A stretch of DNA of 64,000 nt from Albugo candida. Lineage: Eukaryota > Oomycota > Peronosporomycetes > Albuginales. The DNA lies in NCBI GenBank assembly GCA_040437565.1, contig JBDOQK010000065.1:123000-186999 (forward strand), in the 5' to 3' direction. Position numbers and translations under genes: made by a program. A model generated the notes under the pieces. That model was not told where the DNA came from. It saw nothing but the letters and a program-made list of their open reading frames with translations, and made no database searches. Below are positions 54,030 to 64,000 of the stretch, in pieces. Each line of letters starts with the position of its first letter. Position 1 is the first letter of the stretch.

Positions 54030-57000
54030 GATACAGCAAAAAAAACTTTTTTGAAACCCTTTCAACCTTTTTCTTTATAATGTGATCGTTCAAGGCGAGA
54101 TATCGACAGAAACAAGGCTTCTTTAGTGGCGTTCCAACCGTCTTGGGTCACCCGGCCTAAGGTTACTGCATGATTATGGATGAGTCATCATTATGTGTGG
54201 TGAGTGACATGAAAGTACCCCCAGCCTAGTGTGGTGTCCGGGGTTGTACAGGTGGTACCTTTGGTACGGTCACTGCCTCGTTATAGGGTGCCTTCAAGGC
54301 AACTGCAAGTGTGGACGACCCTAAACGTCTCCCTTTGGCAGACATTATAAAGTCGCAAGAGTCCTTACGCAAAGACAAGGCTGGAGCTAAAGCGCAATAC
54401 CACGTGGAGCTCCCAGAACCAAAATCTTCAGATATTGCTGCAAAGCTGAACCCTATGCCGGAGTGTATCCGGATTGGTCCGTTGTGGCTGAAAATTTAAG
54501 GCAGTCAGGCATTTCAAGTAATTTATCCAATGATTTTGGAAAATGGTCAGGCATTGGCCCATAATCTGAATGGGAAATTACTGACATCACTCCTTCGGGA
54601 TCACGACAACCCGGTGTTTGAGTCTCTCTTGGATAGGCGTGATATTGTACAGGTGTCTAATCTCTTAGGGGAAGTGTGCGTGTGATGGTCACGTCCACAG
54701 ACGCATGAGAATAACTGGAGTGCTGGCCAGTCACCATCCTGGGTGAAAAGTATTTCTTCGATAAGTACGACACCTCCGAGCATCGATACTATCTGGATGT
54801 ATTCAGTGCTGTTCTTGATATCGAAAGTGAGGGTATTTTGAAATTCCTCCACGAAAAGATGTGTGGAATCCTTCTCGATACTTTTCGAGAAGAAAATTCT
54901 TGCAAAGAAGTGCTTATGTCGACGTGGAGAGTTTACTTGCGTCGTCCACGTACCCAGTAGCACAGGTGCGTGTTGGAAAGGTATTCGAGAAAATCGCATT
55001 CGGAATACAACTCTTCCTTGCAAGAATTAATAATGCTCCGATTCCGCCAGGGCGACCACATTTTGGTCAAGGTGGGACATATTGTTCGGATTTAGGAGCC
55101 GGCTCTACTCCCCCGGCTCCAGCTCCAAAACGAAAGTAGAAAACAGAATGAACGGCATCTGTGGTCACCTCAAAACCCAAGGATATCAAGATTCCGATTC
55201 GTGAAAAGGCAACAGCGATAATCAAACGGAAACTATCCGACCAAATCTCGTTGAAGTTTGACTCTCCTTCGGGTAGCACACCACCGGGCGCACCACAACT
55301 CCCGCAACATCCCTTTCAGTCCTACATTTAAAGGAAAAACCACATCTACCTGGCTCCACGGAACCAGTAGAGTGGAATGGGGATATAAGCATGTAGGTGG
55401 TTCGTTCACGGGGAAAACGTCACCGTATTGAGCTATTCCGACATATGGTATCGAAAGCACGACCTAGTGCTCTACCTATTTTGGCGACCAAGAATTATTT
55501 CTCTGATCTCGCGACGATGGATTTGGAAATAAAGGAAGTCGAAGCGGTCAGTACCCCGGCGCATGAACACGCTGTTGAATATCCCCATGAAAACAAGAAT
55601 GCCACAAGGGGTAGCCACTATAAAAGAGGCTACCCATTAGCGATCAAGCACATTCAGGCTAGTTCTTCTCCAGGTTTGGATATCAGCTTGATCCTGAAAT
55701 CTGTGGCGTGTCTAAAGATTGTGTTCGAATACCAGCTGGTATCTTTCTTCGATCACAACGTCACTCGGCGATCACCTTGTTGTACAAATAAGAATCATGA
55801 GGTGATCCTGGCAACTACCGACCGATCGCACTGCTTTTCGTCGATGTAAAGTACTTTCAAAAGTGTTGGCGTGTCGATTGAAGCGGTGTTTTGCCAATAT
55901 GGATACATTTAGATTAGAAAGTGTGAGCGAGGAAGGTCGATGCATCACCATATTCGACACCTCACATACATCTAAGACTCGGTCACTCATCGTTGAGAAG
56001 AAGCGAATGCGACTTTTCTCGACTTTGAGAAAGCTTATGATCGAGTCAATTGAACGTACATTTTGACCGTTTGGAAAAAATAGGCGTTGCAAAAAGTTTC
56101 ATCGACTGGGTTTGTCCTTTGTACACAAACACAAATGCGCAGCTGATGATCAATGGAAATATTATACCATCCATAACACCACAACGTGGAGTGGAAAAAG
56201 GTGATCCTCTCTCAGCATTACTGTTTCTGATGACGATCGAACCTTTGAAAAATGTACTTAGTCAACATGAAGAACACGGCATTTGGATCAATGGCATGAC
56301 TGTCGCAACAGGATTATTTTTGCGGACGATTTGGCATTGCTTCATAGACACCAGATGTATTTTGACGCAACTCGAACTCGTTCAAGTCTATTGCGATTGA
56401 TCTGGTGCGAAACTCAACTTGGGCTAATCATCCTTGCTTTCGTTGAATCGGACCATGCTGTGTCCACGTATTCCCAATTTGACCATAATGGGTCCGAACG
56501 ATTCGGTCAAGTATTTCAATATTTCGTTCGGACAGACACCGACTCATTTGATGGTTATCTCAACTCTCGACAAGCGGTTTTGTGATGGGCTCGGTGTATG
56601 GTTACGCCGTGCAAGAACTGCACGTGGTCGAATACTGGTTGCGCAGACGATGATTTTATCACGTCCATGGTGTTACATGATGCACATGGACCTACCAGCA
56701 GAGACTATTCGACAGTGGCAGTCAATTTCAAATCGATTTGTGCTTGGTCGGAAACACAAAAAAAGATTCAAAACATGTTCACCTACTCAGCAAAAAAAAT
56801 TATCTTCGCCGACAAGATGGTGGACCACAAGTTCCTTTTTTGGTGGGACGACTGAAGCTACAACGTATTCAATTCCTCCAGCAGTTCGCATCCAATGCGT
56901 GGACAGTTATTTCTGCAAATTGGACAACTGCTTCGACGAAATTATTACAGCTTATTATATATTCTCCTTCACATTACGCGGACACGGGAAAATGCTTCGA

Positions 57001-58140
57001 TGAGAGAGAACATCTTTTTTGTGGAAATACGCGTTTAAAATTTGGCATGAGATGGATTGGAGCATTACAATTACAGATTTGGATGCTCTACAATGCCGTC
57101 AGTACTACATGGAACAACGGATGTGGTTTCACTGCAACCAGAAATTACATTACGAAGCTGCTACTAGTAATCCGTGTACGCAAACGTTTGGTACAATATT
57201 GTCATGGCGGACGAACCACGACGTCGTTTCGCAAAAAAAAATCGTTTGTTACAGCTTTCGAAGTCCGGCGTCATCAAGACGTTTTTCGGGAGAGCGACTC
57301 ATGGCCAAGGAAGGAAGATTTAGACCCATCTATTGCAACGACGAAGAGCTGAACGCATCGGATATGGCTGAAGCAGAATTATGGAGTCGACCTTACAATT
57401 AAGTCATTCAGATACTATAGCGTATTCACACGACAATTGATCTCATCACTTGGACGTCCAACCAAACGCAAGTGGCAGATCGTTTTTATGTGGAAGGACA
57501 AAGCAAGGAGACGAAGCATTATTTCCCATAATTCCACGCCGTCAGATTCACGAATCGTCTGAAAACCTCCCGAAACCAACCAAGATTGATCTGATGTTGA
57601 CATATTGGTCATCACGGAAAATTGGACGCACTGGATTCAGAACGAGTTGGAACATCTATGGCTACATCATGACATCTTCGGAAACGTGTCTTACCGATTT
57701 TTAAAGATCTGAACTTTCAGAGTCACCGCTTGCAAAGCAAGCCATATTTTTTTTAAGTTTCTGGTAACCATTCCGTGCCGCCCGTAGTGTTGGCACAATT
57801 GCACATGCGTCCAATGTGGTCGAGAGGTGTAAAACTGAGCACATAGCCTTCGTGTGGGAAGTTGAATTCGATCAACATCTCTTTCTACAGTGCGATCACA
57901 CAGCACAACTATGGAGGGAGCTTCTCTCTACTTGAGATCAATTTCCACCTCCCGACCACGTTAGTCGCATGTGCAATTGTGCCAGCACCACGGGCGGCAC
58001 GGAATGGTTATCAGCAACTTAATAGATCTATGGCTTGCTTTGCAAGCGGTGACGCTGCACCTCGTCTGGACAGATAGGAATCATCATTTTCTGTTCAGCG
58101 GTAAGCAACTGCGCCAAATTCAGCGCTTTCTATGATCTAC
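54030..58140 (+). mobile_element. Decayed non-LTR retrotransposon (LINE)
   Basis: About 4.1 kb of frameshifted remains in plus orientation. The 5' part has short readings (54311-54499; 54861-55139, Pro-rich end) that may be ORF1. The reverse-transcriptase core appears from about 56030: QRGVEKGDPLSALLFLM at 56191, then FADDLALL near 56315 in another frame. Further RT-thumb-like readings follow to 57400. The C-terminal zinc-ribbon region shows HLFLQCDHTAQLWREL near 57880 and a WTDRN-type end near 58070. There are many stops and frame changes, so it is inactive. No poly-A tail or target-site duplication found. Confidence 0.8.
57722..58053. repeat. Inverted duplication at the LINE 3' end
   Basis: Arms at about 57722-57830 and 57945-58053 are reverse complements with roughly 85% identity, separated by ~115 bp that encode the zinc-ribbon-like segment. 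The right arm is the sense LINE sequence; the left arm is an antisense copy. Confidence 0.75.
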
Positions 58141-58500
58141 ACCACGTAGAGTGCGCACGTTCGGTTCTTTCGAAGACAGTATTGCGATGAAGACGCACAC
58201 ATTCGGCTTGCAAAAATGCTGGATCAACTCGCAACGCAAGGATCATTCTGTGGATTTTGGAAGTCAATGATCATTGCTGCGGGTACGACACAGGCAAGTA
58301 GAAATGCAAGTGCAACTCGGATCCTAGTCCTATTTGGATGGCTACATACAGCGTGGTGTAGCGCGCATTAATTTGCAACCGCAGTGCTTTTGGACAGTTT
58401 TACACATTTCTATCGTTTACACCTTGAATACAGGCTAGTATTGTGGTAGTTGAGGCTACTTTAATACAGGAATATCAACAAGAAGGCATGATATCATTTC
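58141..58500. other. Stretch between the LINE and unit 3
   Basis: About 360 bp without recognisable coding content; it may be the LINE 3' untranslated region. Confidence 0.35.
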
Positions 58501-58675
58501 GCACAGTTATTTTCACGAAACGCTTTTTATATGTTTAAATGTTATTCAAGTAGCCAAAAGCCAGTTAGTCTGGTTCTAGTATACAGACTCCTTAAACTAA
58601 TCTGGGGCTACATTCTGAGTTTGAAGGGCCGACTGCTTTGTCATTCGGCCGCTCGGCGGAGTAGTTTGACCAGCA

Positions 58676-58775
58676 NNNNNNNNNNNNNNNNNNNNNNNNN
58701 NNNNNNNNNNNNNNNNNNNNNNNNNNNNNNNNNNNNNNNNNNNNNNNNNNNNNNNNNNNNNNNNNNNNNNNNNNN
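58676..58775. other. Assembly gap 16 (100 N), overlapping flanks
   Basis: 58502-58675 is repeated at 58776-58949 (174 bp). Confidence 0.95.
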
Positions 58776-58870
58776 CACAGTTATTTTCACGAAACGCTTT
58801 TTATATGTTTAAATGTTATTCAAGTAGCCAAAAGCCAGTTAGTCTGGTTCTAGTATACAGACTCCTTAAA

Positions 58871-59334
58871 CTAATCTGGGGCTACATTCTGAGTTTGAAG
58901 GGCCGACTGCTTTGTCATTCGGCCGCTCGGCGGAGTAGTTTGACCAGCAATGACTTGATCAGGAATAATGCCGCTAAGTATATTTTCTGGAAGTCCTCCT
59001 AGCTCCATCTTTGTAGTGAATGAATTTGTGCCGGTGGTAGACGTAGCCAAGTCCAACACTTTACTTAGGACATTCCACGCTAAGGCGGCCTCACCATCTC
59101 ACCACCATCACCACCAAAATAGGTCAATTATGAAAGCGCTTCTTCTTTGCTTGCGGATGACTTTCCTTTTGACCGTTGTTTGGGTTGAGATCATTGCAGG
59201 ATTGTTTTGATGCTCTTTATGTCCCAAGAAAACGTTTACCTGATATGAAGAAACAGCAGTGTAGGTTGCCGTAGTATATTCGTTCAAGGCGAAACTTGTG
59301 CATGCGATCTGACCAATTTTCTTGAACCTGTCAT
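58871..59334 (-). pseudogene. Decayed third copy of the secreted Gly-rich gene
   Basis: From the ATG at 59334 the leader is recognisable at DNA level but a small deletion shifts the frame, and a stop follows after 16 codons. The C-terminal block survives in another frame (MELGGLPENILSGIIPD, QTTPPSG) with loss of the normal stop. The repeat region has collapsed to a short stretch. Confidence 0.7.
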
Positions 59335-59856
59335 TGCCAAATGTATAGATGAGTGAGGTGAAATGAATTGTGAGGATTTATATGGCGGGCAATCTTTGTG
59401 GGTGATAATCATGCTGTACCGCACAAGAGAAAAGGATTCCGTCTGTGACGTCGTAACAAAAATGAGCATATTGAGTGAATGTCTTGCTATTAAAAGTGAA
59501 CACCAAAAAAAGATGACCTTCTGTACTTTCTCATAATCGTATATAAACGTCAGCAGCCTTTCATGAATCAAGGCTTCTTTTTTGACTCGTCAAACTTGAT
59601 ACGTCTGGAACTGCGAGCAATAGTCAATTGCACTCGTACTATACCGTAAAGCGCAGACTGCTGTTTGCCGATATTCGTGAATGATGTACAAAGATATAAA
59701 TATCACGCTACTTTGGATACATAACTATAATTATATAGCCTCTGCCACGTAGATAACGAATATTAATTTGAGAACCTGCAAGTACCGGTATTAGCGACGG
59801 AGTCGGTACAAATTGTTTGGTCATTGTGCTTCCATTAAAAACACTCAGAAAGAAGA
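59335..59856. other. Shared upstream region of decayed secreted gene and uL16
   Basis: About 520 bp with similarity to the upstream regions in units 1 and 2 up to about 59705 (common TATAAATATCACGCTA). This is presumably the ancestral divergent promoter arrangement. Confidence 0.5.
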
Positions 59857-60483
59857 ATGGGTCGTCGTCCAGCAAAGTGCTACCGTTTTCAAAACAAGAA
59901 ACCATTCATCAAATGTCGATATTGCCGCGGTGTTCCAGACGCGAAGATCCGTATTTTCGATGTGGGAAATAAAAAAGCATCGGTCGATCTCTTTCCGTTC
60001 GTTGCCCACTTGGTTTCGGACGAAAAGGAACAATTATCCGCAGAAGCACTAGAGGCTGCTCGCATTGCAGCGAACAGATATTTGGTGAAGCATTGTGGTA
60101 AAGATAACTTTCATATGCGTATCCGGTGTCACCCATTCCAAGTACTTCGAATCAACAAAATGCTTTCATGTGCTGGGGCAGATCGACTGCAAACAGGGAT
60201 GCGACACGCTTATGGAAAACCAGCGGGTGTTGCTGCTCGAGTTGCAATTGGTCAACCGATCATTTCAGTCCGTACAAAAGACAATTTTGGACCAGCTTGT
60301 GTGGAAGCGCTGCGCCGTGCCAAGTTCAAATTCCCCGGTCGTCAAAAAGTGTTGGGATCAAAGAAGTGGGGATTCACAAAGTATGAACGCGAAGTGTACG
60401 CCAAATTGCGTGCAGATGGAACACTTGCCGTCGATGGAAATCATGAAAAGTACATGCCGCTTCATGGACCCTTAAAGCTTTAG
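59857..60483 (+). CDS. RPL10: 60S ribosomal protein uL16 (RPL10)
   Basis: The product has 208 residues in one exon, complete. It starts [17 protein letters not shown], the canonical start, and contains [20 protein letters not shown] and the P-site loop region [17 protein letters not shown], then [10 protein letters not shown]. It is a core protein of the large subunit near the peptidyl-transferase centre. Its 5' part is the source of the fragments in the duplicated units. Confidence 0.97.
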   Translation: MGRRPAKCYRFQNKKPFIKCRYCRGVPDAKIRIFDVGNKKASVDLFPFVAHLVSDEKEQLSAEALEAARIAANRYLVKHCGKDNFHMRIRCHPFQVLRINKMLSCAGADRLQTGMRHAYGKPAGVAARVAIGQPIISVRTKDNFGPACVEALRRAKFKFPGRQKVLGSKKWGFTKYEREVYAKLRADGTLAVDGNHEKYMPLHGPLKL

Positions 60484-61003
60484 TAAGCGTGCTGATACTA
60501 GTCTTTGCTGGCAAACTTTCTGATGATTGCGACAATTTTCTCACACTCTCTACAAGTTAAGATTGGAAGTACAGAGAAATACGATATTCCTTAGTCTTAT
60601 TCTTTTCCTTACGCTCTATATAGCTCCAATAGCGTGTACACATTGAATCACTTTTGTGATAACGTATGCCTTTCTGAGTCGGTTTAAAGTAGCTTTCAAA
60701 GCTGACTTTATGCTGAGACCATAACGGCTCAACTATCATTGTGATCCTGTTATATGCTAAGTCGTAAGACGAATTTGTCCGGTTCGCACACGCGCGATTC
60801 AGGCGGTCAGGTCGTAGTGATCATTGGTTTAAAAAGGAGTCGCATTTCTACTCACTGCGGCGTCGATCGTATGGATTTTCGAACAAGCAATACCCAGTCA
60901 ATCCAGTGTCGTCTTCGCTCGAGATGGCAGTTATTCCAAGTTCCAAACTAATATTTGTGTTCCTTTGATGCAGGAAGCTAGAGTACGGCCTGCAAATTTC
61001 AGA
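60484..61003. other. Intergenic stretch downstream of RPL10
   Basis: About 520 bp with only short random readings. Confidence 0.4.
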
Positions 61004-61345
61004 TTAAAAGTTCATTGAAGAAGCTATTATCAGCTGTTCCAGTTCACGTGGTCTGATTCCATAGCAATCACTCAGGTGTAATAGTAGAATGAACTGCTTT
61101 CGAACATTCGTATGCTTCTGCACTCTTTTAGAGACTTCAGATTTTGCACTTTCAGAATACCCTAGTATCAAATTAGGGTTCTGATGCGGGCACGAAGCCA
61201 AAATAAAGCGGAATGGATCGCTTTGATACGACTCGGTATGTTTTACTCGGGAAGCCCGTTCCAGATCCAAAGGCCGTAAAGGGATTGCACATCCATTTCT
61301 CAGCAGATTTGACGCTTTGAGGCTAGGCAAAATGGAGTGATATAT
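61004..61345 (-). CDS. Possible terminal exon of an unrecognised gene
   Basis: 108 open codons to a stop with a protein-like sequence (NGCAIPLRPLDLERASRV, RKQFILLLHLSDCYGIRPRE). An acceptor-like TTTTGCCTAG preceded by GACTAAT lies just upstream (minus strand, about 61325-61355), and further protein-like short readings occur up to 61677. I could not build a full gene model and recognise no family. Confidence 0.3.
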   Translation of the reverse strand: MYHSILPSLKASNLLRNGCAIPLRPLDLERASRVKHTESYQSDPFRFILASCPHQNPNLILGYSESAKSEVSKRVQKHTNVRKQFILLLHLSDCYGIRPRELEQLIIASSMNF

Positions 61346-61744
61346 TTCAGATTAGTCAACGTTACACGAGCAGCCAGATTCATAATGTCTTGTGCAAGAT
61401 GTCTTGAATCAGGCGCCTTTTATCTTCGTTTTTGATCGCCGGACAAGCAGATCAAATTCGATTCGCTGTGCATGTGAAGAAGCTAGTGTAAAGCTATCAG
61501 AAAACACTTGTTGCGATAGTATCCGTTTTGCGGTATAGTGCATGTGCACTGACCATCTCCTATAGCTTCCCATCTATTTTTAATTTGGCTTCTATAGACG
61601 GAATGCCATGCTCGAGTCGGTGCATTCTCTGCCGAGCGGTAATCCAGAAATATCTCCCACAAAGTCTGGCCTTGCACAATTCTTCACCTGCTCACATATC
61701 TAAAGTATACTTACACCAAGACGTGAACACACGGTGCTATTCGA

Positions 61745-62383
61745 ATGTATAACTGCAAAAAACTTACGCTTATTGCATGCGCATGTGTCGCAATCACGGA
61801 ATATGCAATGGCAGGATCAGATGAGCTTTTGTCAGACCAGAAAACCATAAATGAGAATTTTGAGCAAGTTTCTACTCAAACTGGTGAAAGACAAAAAGGC
61901 GATAATTGGGACTTACCGCAAGAGGATCCCAAGCCTGATTATCCTGAAGAACCTACGACAACTCAAGATGCATGTGGTTGCATTCCAGTAAGCGTGGTAG
62001 GGGACGCGACATATTGTGTTACTGGTCCAATATGCGCTGGATCTGGTCCTACTCCCGCAGGAATCTCATGTCCAAAGCATCAAGAGTATGCGATCGAGGG
62101 TTGTAAGGAAAATCTCCCTAGCAGTCGCAATGGGAGCTGTCAAGCCCCAAATGATGCAACATGTCGGCGGATGAACGGAACATGGATGTGTGTATATTCG
62201 GATACTAAGCCACAAGTTGTTGAAGATGCTCCTACTCAAGCTCAGCCAGCTGTCCAATCTCCGACTTTGGAAAACCAACCAGCCGAAAAAGTGCCAGAAG
62301 ACATTTTCACAAAGGATGATCATACAGTTGATCAACCAAAAAAGGAACTTGGTAAGGATGCCTCCTTTTCCAATGACTTTTAG
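61745..62383 (+). CDS. Secreted Cys-rich protein, CCG-type effector candidate
   Basis: 212 residues. The signal peptide is MYNCKKLTLIACACVAITEY-AMA. An acidic/Pro-rich spacer leads to a Cys-rich core (about residues 75-155): DACGCIPVSVVGDATYCV, GPICAGSGPTPAGISCPK, EGCKENLPS, GSCQAPNDATCRR, GTWMCVYS. From memory, the ATYCV-GPIC ... SCPK ... C-AP-DA-C ... W-CV layout is that of Albugo CCG-class secreted effectors. An acidic Pro/Gln-rich tail follows. Probably delivered to or around host cells. A diverged second copy lies at 62670-63101. Confidence 0.7.
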   Translation: MYNCKKLTLIACACVAITEYAMAGSDELLSDQKTINENFEQVSTQTGERQKGDNWDLPQEDPKPDYPEEPTTTQDACGCIPVSVVGDATYCVTGPICAGSGPTPAGISCPKHQEYAIEGCKENLPSSRNGSCQAPNDATCRRMNGTWMCVYSDTKPQVVEDAPTQAQPAVQSPTLENQPAEKVPEDIFTKDDHTVDQPKKELGKDASFSNDF

Positions 62384-62477
62384 CTCAAGATACGCCAAAA
62401 CGCGTCCGCTGCAACATTTGGTTCACTAGATAGCTCCCATCAAAACCTTTTAGTCAGTCACCACTGAACAAAGTGAT

Positions 62478-62569
62478 ACCAATTCGCAGTATAGATGGCT
62501 CTTGCAACTACTCATGAGAGCTGAAACTCTCATGAGTAGTTGCAAGAGCCATCTATACTGCGAATTGGT
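62478..62569. repeat. Perfect 43-bp inverted repeat at contig end
   Basis: Arms 62478-62520 and 62527-62569 are exact reverse complements around the loop CTGAAA. The right arm ends exactly at gap 17. The left arm has a diverged direct counterpart downstream of the second effector copy, so the right arm is the odd one. Confidence 0.95.
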
Positions 62570-62669
62570 NNNNNNNNNNNNNNNNNNNNNNNNNNNNNNN
62601 NNNNNNNNNNNNNNNNNNNNNNNNNNNNNNNNNNNNNNNNNNNNNNNNNNNNNNNNNNNNNNNNNNNNN
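62570..62669. other. Assembly gap 17 (100 N)
   Basis: The sequence after the gap is a diverged copy of the effector gene upstream; the sequence before it is a hairpin. This is not the simple overlap seen at the other gaps. Confidence 0.9.
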
Positions 62670-63101
62670 CCTACGACAACTCAAGATGCATGTGGTTGCA
62701 TTCCAGTAAGCGTGGTAGGGGACGCGACATATTGTGTTACTGGTCCAATATGCGCTGGATCTGGTCCTACTCCCGTAGGAATCTCATGTCCAAAGCATCA
62801 AGAGTATGCGATCGAGGGTTGTAAGGAAAATCTCCCTAGCAGTCGCAATGGGAGCTGTCAAGCCCCATATGATGCAACATGTCGGCGGATGAACGGAACA
62901 TGGATGTGTGTATATTCGGATACTAAGCCACAAGTTGTTGAAGATGCTCCTACTCAAGCTCAGCCAGTTGTCCAATCTCCGACTTCGGAAAATCAACCAA
63001 CCGAAAAAGTGCCAGAAGACTTTTTCACAAAGGATGATCATACGGTTGATCAACCAAAAAAAGAACTTGGTAAGGATGCCTCATTTTCCAATGACTTGTA
63101 G
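62670..63101 (+). CDS. Second CCG-type effector candidate, 5' end in gap
   Basis: 143 codons, from PTTTQDACGCIPVSV to the stop. It differs from the first copy by a few substitutions (for example A-to-V, N-to-Y, I-to-F). The 3' flank is clearly diverged, with indels, so this is more likely a tandem paralogue than the same allele. Signal peptide not visible. Confidence 0.65.
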   Translation, partial: PTTTQDACGCIPVSVVGDATYCVTGPICAGSGPTPVGISCPKHQEYAIEGCKENLPSSRNGSCQAPYDATCRRMNGTWMCVYSDTKPQVVEDAPTQAQPVVQSPTSENQPTEKVPEDFFTKDDHTVDQPKKELGKDASFSNDL

Positions 63102-63586
63102 CTCAAGTACGCCAAAACGTGTCCGCTGCAGCTTTGGAAGCACTAAACAGCTCCCATCAAAAGCCTTATAGTCAGTTGCCACTAGCAAAGTGATAACAGT
63201 TCGCAATATGGGTGGTTCAAGCAGCTACTCATTCAAGTCCACGTTACCCGTCTTTCTGTTGTGTTCAATACATATTTCGTTTTTTCATCGTCCAATGACG
63301 TTGATCCTTCATTAAATTATCTGATGTGATGAAGCTTGTTTACTCCAAACCACACGTGGATAAGATTCGCTCATCATTTTGCGGTCGAACCACTATCGCG
63401 ATGTGCAGACGAGACAATTAACAAGGCAGCAAGATAAGTTTATGATCCTATCCGTCAGAGATGGGAACAAAGTTACCCCTTAAATTCTCGCATTCCCGCT
63501 GTTGCTATAGTAACGTGCTACCTTCACTTTAATAAACATCCATCGCGATGGTCTACCTCCAAATAGCCGTGCTACAGTAACCATAA
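63102..63586. other. Intergenic stretch downstream of the effector pair
   Basis: The first ~120 bp match the 3' flank of the first effector copy; the remainder has nothing recognisable. Confidence 0.4.
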
Positions 63587-64000
63587 AGTCAAACATTGCG
63601 GATTGGAACGACTGAGCGAAAACTTCAACCCATCTACTCAATAAAATCCAAGCGGATACTGACGACAATTCGATCTCGACTGAAATCGTGTATTAAATCT
63701 GGAAGAAGCAAGCCAGAATGGATCAGACGGCTGCATGATGGAGCCAGCACTGTAACAAAAGCTGACACAAGAGCCGCGGACAAAAAGCATGCATGGTATT
63801 GGAGGAGGACAAGGGTTCGTACTACCTACAATTACGACTTGGAGTAGGCTCTTGAAGCTGCTATTGCGTTTGCTCTTCATCTTCAAATGATCTACTTTCT
63901 TTGCGACTGTTCTGCTATTACACAAAAGCAACTGTTCAGAGATCCGAATGCGTTTGACTTCTCTAATGAATGGCACACGAAGCCTGCTTTAAAAAAATTA
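63587..64000 (+). pseudogene. Protein-like reading with one internal TAG, cut by window end
   Basis: The frame is open from 63587 to the window edge except for a TAG at 63845-63847. After the stop the reading is strikingly protein-like (ALEAAIAFALHLQMIYFLCD, DPNAFDFSNEWHTKPALKK). It may be a decayed gene, or the TAG may belong to an acceptor (GGAGTAG) of a spliced gene. Family not recognised. Confidence 0.3.

Noticed and set aside
1..64000. tRNA, rRNA genes and CRISPR arrays
   Set aside because: I looked for B-box-like GGTTCGA sequences and regular spaced repeats. The only GGTTCGAATC match (near 47540) is inside the Kelch coding sequence, and the tandem repeats found are coding repeats.

Overview
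The window looks like nuclear DNA of an obligate-biotroph oomycete, most probably a white rust (Albugo-like). The evidence is eukaryotic single-copy genes with short introns (44-131 bp), very tight gene spacing, START/FYVE proteins of the type expanded in oomycetes, and small Cys-rich secreted proteins with the ATYCV/GPIC core that I recall from Albugo CCG-type effectors. The genus rests on memory and has not been confirmed by a search.

Assembly state: there are 17 gaps of exactly 100 N. At nearly all of them the sequence before the gap is repeated after it (13 bp to 2.4 kb), so the apparent local duplications are unmerged contig overlaps and not real copies. Gene lengths below are given after mentally removing them.

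Layout. 1-10.5 kb: a partial membrane protein, an LMBD1-like transporter, an ARG1-type DnaJ protein, an ankyrin protein and DNA topoisomerase I. 10.7-20.8 kb: homoserine kinase, a START-FYVE-FIST fusion and a second START/FYVE protein. 20.8-27 kb: gene-poor, with one spliced thioredoxin-fold secretory protein and a decayed START fragment. 27-40.8 kb: tandem-TBC RabGAP, two small secreted Cys-rich proteins, a mannosyltransferase, a Zwilch-like kinetochore protein, ELP3 and CTP synthase. 40.9-49.2 kb: an allelically diverged stretch, a Cys-rich nuclear-type protein, eIF4A, a KLHDC10-like Kelch protein and a three-exon ATG10. 49.2-64 kb: an accessory region with three copies of a duplicated unit carrying Gly-rich secreted proteins and fragments of ribosomal protein uL16, a decayed LINE splitting the third copy, intact uL16, and a pair of CCG-like secreted proteins.

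The left three quarters is housekeeping (replication, translation, tRNA modification, nucleotide and threonine synthesis, autophagy, vesicle traffic). Genes there often lie head to head or tail to tail within 40-150 bp. The right quarter has the hallmarks of a fast-evolving effector neighbourhood: segmental duplication, a retroelement, tandem repeats inside secreted proteins and gene decay.
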